Assembly (NCBI GenBank): GCA_934438035.1
Contig: CAKSBK010000102.1
Coordinates: 1-5,136 of the forward strand
Origin: an uncultured Christensenellaceae bacterium
GTDB taxonomy: Bacteria; Bacillota; Clostridia; Christensenellales; Christensenellaceae
Reading direction: 5' to 3'
DNA length: 5,136 nt
The notes beneath the pieces were generated by a model. The model was not told where the DNA came from. It saw only the letters and a program-made list of their open reading frames with translations, and did not search any database. Shown one piece after another: positions 1-5,136 of the stretch. Made by a program: the position numbers and the translations under genes. The first letter of the stretch is position 1, and each line of letters opens with the position of its first letter.

Positions 1-1
1 G

Positions 2-442
2 CCGAGGGGAGATATACTTATATTAAATAACGGAAAGATAAAGCCGTGCAGGGGCTGCTTTTGCTGCTGGCTTAAGACCCCGGGCAGGTGCGCTTTAAAG
101 GACGGATACCAAAACATGGGGCTTCTTATGGGGCTTTCGTGCGAGGTGGTGATTATAAGCGAATGTCATTTCGGGGGATACAGCTCATTTGTAAAAAACG
201 TGCTTGACAGGTCTGTTTCATATGTGAGCGCACTTTTTGAAATAAGAAAGGGAATTATGCGCCATAAGCCGCGCTATGCGGGAAATTTGAATATGAGAGT
301 TTTGTTTTACGGAGCAGGAGGGCAGGAAGAAAAAGACGCCGCAAGGGAGCTTGCTCGTGCAAATGCGGAAAATTTGGGTGCCGTGCTTAAAGAAGTAAGT
401 TTTTATAAAAACGAAAGAAGCGTTTCGGAGGCGCCGGTATGA
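2..442 (+). CDS. Flavodoxin-like NAD(P)H/FMN reductase family protein, 5' partial
   Basis: The reading frame is open from base 2, so the gene begins outside the window and the Met codon at 116 is internal. 146 residues are visible. Residues 15-30 read PC-x-x-C-x-C-C-W...TPGxC, giving Cys16, Cys19, Cys22 and Cys30 in a CX2CX2CX7C spacing, with an extra Cys21. This pattern is known in the NADPH-dependent FMN reductase / iron-sulfur flavoprotein family. The cysteines may hold a 4Fe-4S cluster, but sequence alone cannot show this. Next comes a flavin-fold segment with FGGYSSFVKNVLDR, matching the family pattern of a small loop, then K and a DR pair before the dimer helices. The missing N-terminus should hold the FMN phosphate-binding loop. 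The stop codon overlaps the next start in ATGA, indicating translational coupling. The role is probably cytoplasmic flavin- or NAD(P)H-linked electron transfer; the substrate is unknown. Confidence 0.85.
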   Translation, partial: PRGDILILNNGKIKPCRGCFCCWLKTPGRCALKDGYQNMGLLMGLSCEVVIISECHFGGYSSFVKNVLDRSVSYVSALFEIRKGIMRHKPRYAGNLNMRVLFYGAGGQEEKDAARELARANAENLGAVLKEVSFYKNERSVSEAPV

Positions 443-1029
443 GCACGGCGGTAATCAATTTAAGTCCGCACGGAAATAACGGCGCAAGCGGAGTTTTTAC
501 GGATACTCTTTTAAAAAAGATAGAAAATGCGTTTGTTTTATATGTTAAAGACGACTTTAGAGACGAGCTTGCCTTAAGGCGAGCGGCTTGCGCAAAAAAG
601 ATTATAATGGTTTTTCCGCTGTATTTTGATTCTGCGCCCTCGCATGCGCTTATGTTTTTAGACAGACTGGCGCATGCGGGGATAGAAAAAAGAACTGCCA
701 TATATTGCGTTATAAACTGCGGCTTTTACGAAAACAGCCATTGTGAAAACGCCGTTAGACTGTTAAGGAACTTTTGTGCGCAAACGGGGGCGAGATATTC
801 GGGCTCGGTATGCTTTGGGGGAGGAGCGCTTGTCTGCGTTCTTAACAGGAGCGCTCCGATTTTTTTGAGATATGAAAGAAAGGCGATGGATAAGCTTGCG
901 GGAGCGGTAAATAACGGAGAATTTTTCGGCGATAAAAAAGTAAAAGCGCCGCTTCCGAGGTGGTGCTATAAAGCGGCAAGTCACATGTCGTTTTATCATA
1001 CCGCGAGAAAAAACAAGGTTAGGCTGTAG
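439..1029 (+). CDS. Flavodoxin-fold oxidoreductase (NADPH-dependent FMN reductase-like)
   Basis: A complete 196-residue protein. The N-terminus has a strand followed by LSPHGNNGASGVFTDTL (residues 8-24), which fits the FMN phosphate-binding loop and following helix. KKIIMVFPLYFDSAPSH (53-69) is the second flavin loop, with the usual PLY-D-x-P pattern and LDRL after it. CVINCGFYE (90-98) and SVCFGGGA (123-130) are further family signatures, and the C-terminal PRWCYKAASHMSFYHTARKNKV resembles the basic aromatic tail of these proteins. There are many cysteines but no CX2CX2C cluster, so unlike its upstream partner it probably carries only flavin. The start is supported by GGAGG at 427-431, seven bases before the ATG, and the ATG overlaps the upstream stop. 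It probably works with the upstream flavoprotein as a pair. No terminator with a T run follows. The exact reaction is unknown. Confidence 0.82.
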   Translation: MSTAVINLSPHGNNGASGVFTDTLLKKIENAFVLYVKDDFRDELALRRAACAKKIIMVFPLYFDSAPSHALMFLDRLAHAGIEKRTAIYCVINCGFYENSHCENAVRLLRNFCAQTGARYSGSVCFGGGALVCVLNRSAPIFLRYERKAMDKLAGAVNNGEFFGDKKVKAPLPRWCYKAASHMSFYHTARKNKVRL

Positions 1030-1034
1030 CGAAG

Positions 1035-1071
1035 CAAAACCTATTTTCTGAATTGTCAATTGCCGGTTTTG
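1035..1071. repeat. Weak inverted repeat between the flavoprotein pair and the lipoprotein gene
   Basis: CAAAACC (1035-1041) pairs with GGTTTTG (1065-1071). The 23-base loop contains a small perfect palindrome, AATTG-T-CAATT (1051-1061). It lies just after the flavoprotein stop codon, but no clean T run follows, only a mixed T-rich stretch up to 1097. It may be a weak terminator or a protein-binding site, or chance. Confidence 0.25.
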
Positions 1072-1097
1072 AAATACATCGTTTCTTTTCTGTTTTG

Positions 1098-1106
1098 TGA
1101 TATAAT
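1098..1106 (+). promoter_or_regulatory. Extended -10 promoter of the lipoprotein gene
   Basis: TGATATAAT: a consensus TATAAT at 1101-1106 preceded by the TG of an extended -10 element at 1098-1099. No good -35 box sits 17 bases upstream (ATCGTT at 1078-1083), which is normal for extended -10 promoters. Transcription would start near 1113, about 30 bases before the lipoprotein ATG. Confidence 0.6.
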
Positions 1107-1122
1107 TAATATAAATATTAAT
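1105..1122. promoter_or_regulatory. Perfect AT-only palindrome at the lipoprotein promoter (candidate operator)
   Basis: ATTAATAT (1105-1112), spacer AA, then ATATTAAT (1115-1122): 8-base arms that match perfectly. It overlaps the end of the -10 box and covers the expected transcription start, the position of a classic repressor site. Because it is made only of A and T in an AT-rich spacer, chance is a real alternative. Confidence 0.35.
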
Positions 1123-1129
1123 GTGTAAC

Positions 1130-1136
1130 GGAGAAG
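1130..1136 (+). promoter_or_regulatory. Ribosome binding site that decides the lipoprotein start
   Basis: GGAGAAG lies eight bases before the ATG at 1142, with GGAG at 1130-1133. The in-frame ATG at 1121 lies upstream of this site and has no such site of its own. It would also put extra residues before the signal peptide, so 1142 is the better start. Confidence 0.75.
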
Positions 1137-1141
1137 TAATA

Positions 1142-2047
1142 ATGAAGAGGATACTTTTGCTTATACTTACGGCGCTTATGCTCGCCGTTAATTTAACGGG
1201 ATGCTTTAAGGCGGACGGCGCCGTGGAAAAGACAAGCGAACCCGCACCCGTCAAGACAAAGGAAGAATCCGTTGTTTTGCCGAGCAAGGCTTCCGGTTTG
1301 GAGCTTGAAACTTACAAGGGAGACGGCTTTTCGATTAAAATCCCCAAGGGATGGGTTGTAAGCACCGTCGGAGACGGAGTGTATTTAGGGATAAACGTTC
1401 AAAACCCTGAGGACGACGGCATGAGCTTTTTCAGATACGGAAAGCTGGAGCCTGTATTAAAATCACAGGCGGCAAGAGCCTCTTGGGAAAAATGGGGGCC
1501 TATAACCGGAAACGGAAGCGGAGAGATGTTCGCTCATGCTCCTGTTTTGGAGGATAAAACCGCAAAGGGTATTCTTGAGGTATGGGGCGAGTTTGTGGAG
1601 TTTCAAAATTATTTGGGGCAGTCTGTTACGTTTACCCCGTTAAAAAATATAAATGTTACGGGCGCCGAAAACGTAAGCGGGTTGCTAAGCGCCGCGGGTA
1701 TTCCGGAATATACCGCAAACGCCGTCTGCGAAACGCAATCGGGAAAGTCTGCGGAAATATCCGTGTATGCGGGTATTGCGGACGTAGGCTATATGGATAC
1801 TTTTGAAGAGGGCATAGACACTTATTATATGTCGGTTTACGAGCTTAACGGGGCGATTGTTCCCGAGGGCTGCGACGAGGCGGTTAAAAAGAGCATTGCG
1901 GAATGCTTAACGAGTCTTGAGTTCTCGGAAGAGTTTATAAAGAAAGCCAACGAGCAGAGCGACGCCGGTCTTTCAGCCATATTGCAGCGTTCAAAGGAAA
2001 ACGAGATAATGATGGACGCATTTATGATAATTTGGGGATATTATTGA
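1142..2047 (+). CDS. Secreted lipoprotein of unknown function
   Basis: A 301-residue protein. The N-terminus is a lipoprotein signal peptide: MKR, a hydrophobic stretch (residues 4-18), and the lipobox LTGC with Cys21 as the predicted lipidated residue. A Pro/Glu/Lys-rich linker (about 22-55) leads to a segment beginning YKGDGFSIKIPKGW (58-71). That start resembles the opening strand of PsbP/Mog1-like alpha-beta sandwich domains found in many extracytoplasmic Firmicute lipoproteins; this is a resemblance by eye only. Three further cysteines (196, 244, 255) lie in the mature part. A Glu/Lys-rich helical segment (about 260-290) ends in a hydrophobic, aromatic tail, MIIWGYY. The protein should be anchored on the outer face of the cytoplasmic membrane. 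It has its own promoter and a strong terminator, so it is probably transcribed alone. I do not recognise the family with confidence and assign no function. Confidence 0.85.
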   Translation: MKRILLLILTALMLAVNLTGCFKADGAVEKTSEPAPVKTKEESVVLPSKASGLELETYKGDGFSIKIPKGWVVSTVGDGVYLGINVQNPEDDGMSFFRYGKLEPVLKSQAARASWEKWGPITGNGSGEMFAHAPVLEDKTAKGILEVWGEFVEFQNYLGQSVTFTPLKNINVTGAENVSGLLSAAGIPEYTANAVCETQSGKSAEISVYAGIADVGYMDTFEEGIDTYYMSVYELNGAIVPEGCDEAVKKSIAECLTSLEFSEEFIKKANEQSDAGLSAILQRSKENEIMMDAFMIIWGYY

Positions 2048-2060
2048 GTTTAAGTCTTAC

Positions 2061-2086
2061 AGAAGAGCGAAAGCTCTTCTTTTTTT
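2061..2086 (+). terminator. Intrinsic terminator after the lipoprotein gene
   Basis: A perfect 8-base stem, AGAAGAGC (2061-2068) with GCTCTTCT (2073-2080), closed by a GAAA tetraloop of the stable GNRA class. A run of T residues continues to 2086. It starts 13 bases after the lipoprotein stop codon and separates that gene from the tetR promoter. Confidence 0.93.
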
Positions 2087-2096
2087 ACAAAAATAC

Positions 2097-2125
2097 TTGA
2101 CAAAGAGTGAAATATAATATATGTT
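2097..2125 (+). promoter_or_regulatory. Promoter of the tetR-protease unit
   Basis: A perfect -35 box TTGACA at 2097-2102. The best-spaced -10 is TATGTT at 2120-2125 (17-base spacer, four of six consensus bases); TATATG at 2118-2123 (15-base spacer) is the alternative. A consensus TATAAT at 2113-2118 is only 10 bases from the -35 and cannot pair with it. The -10 overlaps the left arm of the operator, so repressor binding would block RNA polymerase. Confidence 0.7.
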
Positions 2126-2145
2126 ATATAACGAAAGTTATATAA
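2124..2145. promoter_or_regulatory. Perfect inverted repeat, candidate TetR operator
   Basis: TTATATAAC (2124-2132), spacer GAAA (2133-2136), and GTTATATAA (2137-2145) form a perfect inverted repeat with 9-base arms. With the preceding G, the left half GTTATATAAC (2123-2132) is itself a 10-base palindrome. The site therefore also reads as a direct repeat of GTTATATAA with a 14-base period. It lies between the -10 region and the ribosome binding site of the TetR gene, as expected for self-repression. As RNA the arms could also fold into a GAAA-loop hairpin. Confidence 0.78.
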
Positions 2146-2157
2146 AGGAGAGAGAAT

Positions 2158-2739
2158 ATGCCGCCGAAAGCGAAGATAACGAGGGAAATGATAATTGAAG
2201 AGGCGTTTGAAATTGCAAGAAAAGAGGGTGCAGGGAGCATTACGGCGCGCAGAATTTCGGAAAAGCTGGGCTGTTCGACGCAGCCGGTGCTTTATTATTT
2301 TTCTTCCGTAGAGGATATTAAAGCGCAGGCTTATAAAGCGGCGGACGAATTTCACACGCGCTATTTGATGAATTTTTCCGAAAAGAGCTCGCCTATGCAT
2401 GAAATAGGGCTTAACTATATACGTTTTGCCGCGTATGAAAAAAACCTCTTCAAGTTTCTTTTTCAGACAAACGAATTTGCGGGAAGAGGGATTACGCAGC
2501 TGATAGACGCAGAGGAGTTAACGCCCGTTTTGAACGTTTTAAAAAAGACTTCCGGGGTTAATGAAAAAGAAGCCAAGGAGATATTTATGCAGATATTCAT
2601 GTTTGTGCACGGCTATGCAAGCATGCTTGCGAATAACGACATCGAGTTTGACGAAAAGAAAACGGAATATTCGCTTGCAAACGCTTTTAAGGGTGCGGTT
2701 TTTGCGGTTAAGGGGGAAAACGATGGAAAAGCTTTATAA
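2158..2739 (+). CDS. TetR/AcrR family transcriptional regulator
   Basis: A 193-residue protein, the normal size for the family. The N-terminal DNA-binding domain covers about residues 7-55: helix 1 MIIEEAFEIARKEG, then SITARRISEKLGCS, and the recognition helix with the typical TQPVLYYF (41-48), followed by VEDIKAQAY. The rest is helical and would form the ligand-binding and dimer part. It is less conserved, so the inducer cannot be predicted. AAGGAG at 2145-2150 sits seven bases before the ATG and abuts the operator. The inverted repeat over its promoter suggests that it represses itself. Its end overlaps the downstream intramembrane protease gene by 17 bases, so the protease is probably its main local target through the shared transcript. 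A wider regulon is possible. Confidence 0.93.
   Translation: MPPKAKITREMIIEEAFEIARKEGAGSITARRISEKLGCSTQPVLYYFSSVEDIKAQAYKAADEFHTRYLMNFSEKSSPMHEIGLNYIRFAAYEKNLFKFLFQTNEFAGRGITQLIDAEELTPVLNVLKKTSGVNEKEAKEIFMQIFMFVHGYASMLANNDIEFDEKKTEYSLANAFKGAVFAVKGENDGKAL
2711..2716 (+). promoter_or_regulatory. Ribosome binding site inside tetR that decides the protease start
   Basis: AGGGGG lies six bases before the ATG at 2723, within the last codons of the TetR gene. The frame stays open upstream to an ATG at 2561, but that stretch is out-of-frame TetR coding sequence and gives an implausible basic leader. Start at 2723. Confidence 0.75.
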
Positions 2740-3460
2740 GAAGAGCGAGCTTGCGTTTGCGCTTGTCATGATAGGAGCCTATGTGACGCTGATGAGCGTA
2801 TCGGACGGCGTTTCGGAGCTTATAGGAGTAAAAAAAGCCGTGACGGCGCCTATTTGCGCTGTTTTCTCAGCCGTGATTATTGCGTTTATAATGAAAAACG
2901 GCTTAAAAGAGAAGTATGGTTTATGCGCCGCGAAAATTCCCGCCAAAAAGCTTATATATTATATCCCGCTTATATTTTCAGCCGCAACAAATATGTGGTT
3001 TGGGCTCTATATAAATTATTCTTGCGCCGAAACCGTGCTTTATGTAGCAGGCATGCTCTTTACGGGCTTTTTGGAGGAGATTATTTTCCGGGGATTTTTG
3101 TTTAAGGCTTTGTTAAAGGACGGAGTTAAAAAAGCGGTTATAATTTCTTCTCTTACTTTCGGCGCGGGGCATGCGGTTAACCTTATAAACGGAGCGGAGC
3201 CTTTTTCCACGCTTTTACAGATTTGCTACGCTGCGGCGATAGGCTTTTTGTTTACCGTTATATTTTATAAGACGGGAAGTATAGTTGCCGCGGCGGTTAC
3301 GCATTCGGCAATAAACGCTCTGTCCGCATTTTCAAATAAAAATATGCCCGTATGGGGTGAAGTAGCGGTAAGCGTGTTTTTATGCGTGGTTTGCATAGCC
3401 TATGCGGCTTATATAATCCGTGCTGCGGAAAATAAGCCGCCTTTAAAACAGAAAACCTGA
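2723..3460 (+). CDS. CPBP family intramembrane glutamic protease (CAAX/Abi type)
   Basis: A 245-residue membrane protein with several hydrophobic segments (about 9-27, 40-57, 77-97, 104-117, 136-148, 164-181, 185-200, 212-233). All three CPBP motifs are present and intact: EEIIFRG (Glu118, Glu119, Arg123), FGAGH (Phe146, His150) with Asn153 shortly after, and HSAIN (His194, Asn198). These are the catalytic and supporting residues of the Rce1-like glutamic proteases, so the protein is predicted to be an active protease. In bacteria, family members have been linked to bacteriocin self-immunity, peptide maturation and regulated proteolysis; which applies here is unknown. No bacteriocin or exporter gene is nearby. 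The gene overlaps tetR by 17 bases, so the two are almost certainly co-transcribed and translationally coupled, with expression set by the TetR operator. The C-terminus is short, basic and probably cytoplasmic. Confidence 0.92.
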   Translation: MEKLYKKSELAFALVMIGAYVTLMSVSDGVSELIGVKKAVTAPICAVFSAVIIAFIMKNGLKEKYGLCAAKIPAKKLIYYIPLIFSAATNMWFGLYINYSCAETVLYVAGMLFTGFLEEIIFRGFLFKALLKDGVKKAVIISSLTFGAGHAVNLINGAEPFSTLLQICYAAAIGFLFTVIFYKTGSIVAAAVTHSAINALSAFSNKNMPVWGEVAVSVFLCVVCIAYAAYIIRAAENKPPLKQKT

Positions 3461-3472
3461 ATTTCGGTAAAA

Positions 3473-3503
3473 AAAACGACCCCGAAACTTTCGGGGTCGT
3501 TTT
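3473..3503. terminator. Bidirectional terminator between the protease gene and ftsH
   Basis: The 15-base arms AAAACGACCCCGAAA (3473-3487) and TTTCGGGGTCGTTTT (3489-3503) match perfectly around a single central C; the real loop would take several of the central A-T pairs. The GC-rich core is flanked by T-rich sequence on the + strand and by a run of eight T residues read on the - strand. It lies between two converging stop codons and should stop transcripts from both sides. Confidence 0.93.
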
Positions 3504-3506
3504 GGT

Positions 3507-5136
3507 TTATTTGCCGAGTATTTCCATAAACTCTTCGCCTGTTATTGTTTCGTGGTCGTATAAATATTTTGCCGCCTCGTCAAGCTTAGCTCTGTTTTCG
3601 ATAAGAATGTTTTTGGCTTTTTCGTGTTCCGCTTTAACGATTTCAACTACCTTCTTATCTATTTTCTGCTGAGTTTCCGCAGAGCAGGAATAGGAGCTGT
3701 CGCCTCCCAAATATTGATTCTGCACTGTTTCAAGCGCAACCATGTCAAATTCATCCGACATTCCGTAGCGGGTTATCATCATTCTTGCAAGTCTTGTGGC
3801 CTGCTCGATATCGTTTGAAGCGCCGGTAGTAATGCTGTTAAAAACAACCTCCTCTGCGGCTCTTCCCGCCGTAAACGTGGCGATTTTATTTAATATCTCC
3901 TCTTTTGAAAGAAGGTTTTTATCCGCCGTCTCCACCTGCATTGTATAGCCTAAAGCGCCCGACGTTCTCGGGATGATGGTTATCTTTTGAACGGGCTCGG
4001 AGCCGGTCTGCTTTGCGGCTACAAGCGCGTGACCGATTTCGTGGTATGAAACGATAAGCTTTTCGGAATCCGAAAGTATCGCATTTTTCTTTTGATAGCC
4101 TGCTATTACCACCTCGACGCTTTCTTCGAGATCCGCCTGAGTAGCTTCCTTTCTTCCGGAGCGGACGGCTCTTAACGCCGCTTCGTTAACCATGTTTGCA
4201 AGCTCTGCGCCGGATGCGCCCGCCGCCATTCTGGCTATTTTTGAGAAGTCTATATTTGAGTCATGCTTTATCTTTTTGGCATGTACTTTTAAAATGGCCT
4301 CTCTTCCTTTAAGGTCGGGAAGCTCAACGGGAACGCGTCTGTCAAATCTGCCCGGACGCAGAAGCGCAGGGTCTAAAGATTCGGGGCGGTTTGTTGCGGC
4401 GAGAATTATAACCCCGCCCGAGCCTTCAAAGCCGTCCATCTCAGTTAAGAGCTGGTTTAAGGTTTGCTCTCTTTCGTCGTTTCCGCCCATTCGGTTGTCT
4501 CTTTTTCCGCCGATAGCGTCTATTTCGTCTATAAAGACTATGCAGGGAGCTTTTTCCTTTGCCTGTTTAAATAAGTCTCTAACTTTTGAGGCGCCCATTC
4601 CCACGAACATTTCAACAAATTCCGAACCGGAAATTGAAAAGAAAGGCACGCCCGCTTCACCGGCGACCGCTTTTGCAAGCATCGTTTTTCCCGTTCCGGG
4701 AGGGCCTACCAAAAGAAGACCCTTAGGCATTGAAGCGCCGACCTCGGCATATTTCTTGGGATTATGAAGATAATCAACTATTTCGGCTAAATTCTCTTTT
4801 GCTTCGTCTTCTCCCGCAACGTCGGAAAAATGTATTCCCTCTGTGGATTCGACATATACTCTTGCGTTGCTCTTGCCCATGCCGAACGCCATTGAATTGC
4901 CGTTTCCCGCTTTATCGATTATCTTTCTTGAGATTATCTGCCCTATAATTATGAATATAACAATGGGGAGTATCCAATATAAGAGGAAAGAAAGCAGAGG
5001 AGACATCTGCTCTTCTATAGGTGAAGAAAAGGTTGCCCCTGCGTTATAAAGCCTGTCTATAAGCTCGGGGTCGTTCATAATACCCGTCTTGTAGACCTGT
5101 TTTTTCGCAGAATCTGAAAAAACTATGCGGTTTTGC
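3507..5136 (-). CDS. ftsH: ATP-dependent zinc metalloprotease FtsH, N-terminus cut by window edge
   Basis: A membrane-anchored AAA+ protease that unfolds and degrades membrane and short-lived cytoplasmic proteins as a hexamer. 542 residues are visible. The frame stays open past the Met codon at 5076-5078 to the window edge, and the 19 extra residues (including RIVFSDSAKKQVYKTGI) fit the extracytoplasmic domain, so the true start lies outside. Going inward: the second membrane segment (about 4930-5000), Walker A GPPGTGKT (4683-4706), pore motif FVGMGA, Walker B IVFIDEID, the second region of homology with ATNRP and arginine fingers in RPGRFDR, zinc site HEIGH (4029-4043), and the third zinc-ligand Asp in TTGASND (3810-3812). 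All key residues are present. The protein ends soon after GEEFMEILGK, without a long C-terminal tail. HEIGH replaces the textbook HEAGH, a form I know from clostridial FtsH proteins. Clostridia often have more than one FtsH, so this may not be the only copy. Confidence 0.96.
   Translation of the reverse strand, partial: QNRIVFSDSAKKQVYKTGIMNDPELIDRLYNAGATFSSPIEEQMSPLLSFLLYWILPIVIFIIIGQIISRKIIDKAGNGNSMAFGMGKSNARVYVESTEGIHFSDVAGEDEAKENLAEIVDYLHNPKKYAEVGASMPKGLLLVGPPGTGKTMLAKAVAGEAGVPFFSISGSEFVEMFVGMGASKVRDLFKQAKEKAPCIVFIDEIDAIGGKRDNRMGGNDEREQTLNQLLTEMDGFEGSGGVIILAATNRPESLDPALLRPGRFDRRVPVELPDLKGREAILKVHAKKIKHDSNIDFSKIARMAAGASGAELANMVNEAALRAVRSGRKEATQADLEESVEVVIAGYQKKNAILSDSEKLIVSYHEIGHALVAAKQTGSEPVQKITIIPRTSGALGYTMQVETADKNLLSKEEILNKIATFTAGRAAEEVVFNSITTGASNDIEQATRLARMMITRYGMSDEFDMVALETVQNQYLGGDSSYSCSAETQQKIDKKVVEIVKAEHEKAKNILIENRAKLDEAAKYLYDHETITGEEFMEILGK

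Noticed and set aside
387..701. 104-codon - strand ORF inside the flavoprotein pair
   Set aside because: Antisense shadow of two recognised flavodoxin-fold genes; nothing supports expression.
1121..1141. Earlier in-frame ATG for the lipoprotein
   Set aside because: It precedes the GGAG site and adds seven residues before a normal signal peptide; it also lies within about eight bases of the expected transcription start.
763..1287. 174-codon - strand ORF across the flavoprotein-lipoprotein spacer
   Set aside because: It runs antisense to two well-supported genes and their promoter, and its product has no recognisable features.
2113..2118. Consensus TATAAT as the -10 of the tetR promoter
   Set aside because: Only 10 bases separate it from the TTGACA box, and no other -35 lies at a proper distance.
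2561..2722. Long N-terminal extension of the CPBP protease
   Set aside because: These 54 codons are TetR coding sequence read in another frame, give a highly basic leader unlike the family, and a good ribosome binding site serves 2723.
4192..4767. 191-codon + strand ORF opposite ftsH
   Set aside because: It is the antisense of the conserved ATPase domain, which constrains the sequence; no ribosome binding site or recognisable protein.
1..5136. CRISPR array, tRNA, rRNA, riboswitch, insertion sequence or phage genes
   Set aside because: No spaced repeats, cloverleaf, transposase or integrase signature was seen on reading; the non-coding spacers are all about 110 bases or shorter.

Overview
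The window looks like chromosomal DNA from an anaerobic Firmicute of the Clostridia type, probably gut-associated. The evidence is GGAG-type ribosome binding sites, a moderate GC content (around the mid-40s by eye), an FtsH sequence that closely matches the form common in gut Clostridia, and cysteine-rich flavodoxin-like proteins typical of anaerobes. This is inference from gene content, and I cannot name a genus.

Layout: (1) Positions 2-1029, + strand: two flavodoxin-fold genes joined by an ATGA overlap. The first is cut by the left window edge and carries a CX2CX2CX7C cysteine cluster. The second lacks the cluster. (2) Positions 1098-2086, + strand: a single gene for a secreted lipoprotein of unknown function, with its own extended -10 promoter, an AT-only palindrome at the expected transcription start, and a strong GAAA-loop terminator. 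(3) Positions 2097-3460, + strand: a two-gene unit. It has a consensus -35 box, a perfect inverted-repeat operator, a TetR-type repressor gene, and a CPBP (CAAX-like) intramembrane protease gene overlapping the repressor by 17 bases. (4) Positions 3473-3503: one long hairpin that can terminate transcription from both sides. (5) Positions 3507-5136, - strand: ftsH, the membrane-anchored AAA+ zinc protease. It is open through the right edge, so its N-terminus is outside the window.

How the genes may work together: the TetR protein probably represses its own transcript, and therefore the intramembrane protease, until it binds an unknown ligand. The flavoprotein pair is probably an electron-transfer or reductase pair. 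The lipoprotein and ftsH appear to be separate transcription units. All protein genes belong to recognisable families except the lipoprotein. I see no RNA gene, CRISPR array, insertion sequence or phage gene. The regulatory DNA around the TetR-protease unit is the most distinctive part, but I do not see clear evidence of an undescribed system.
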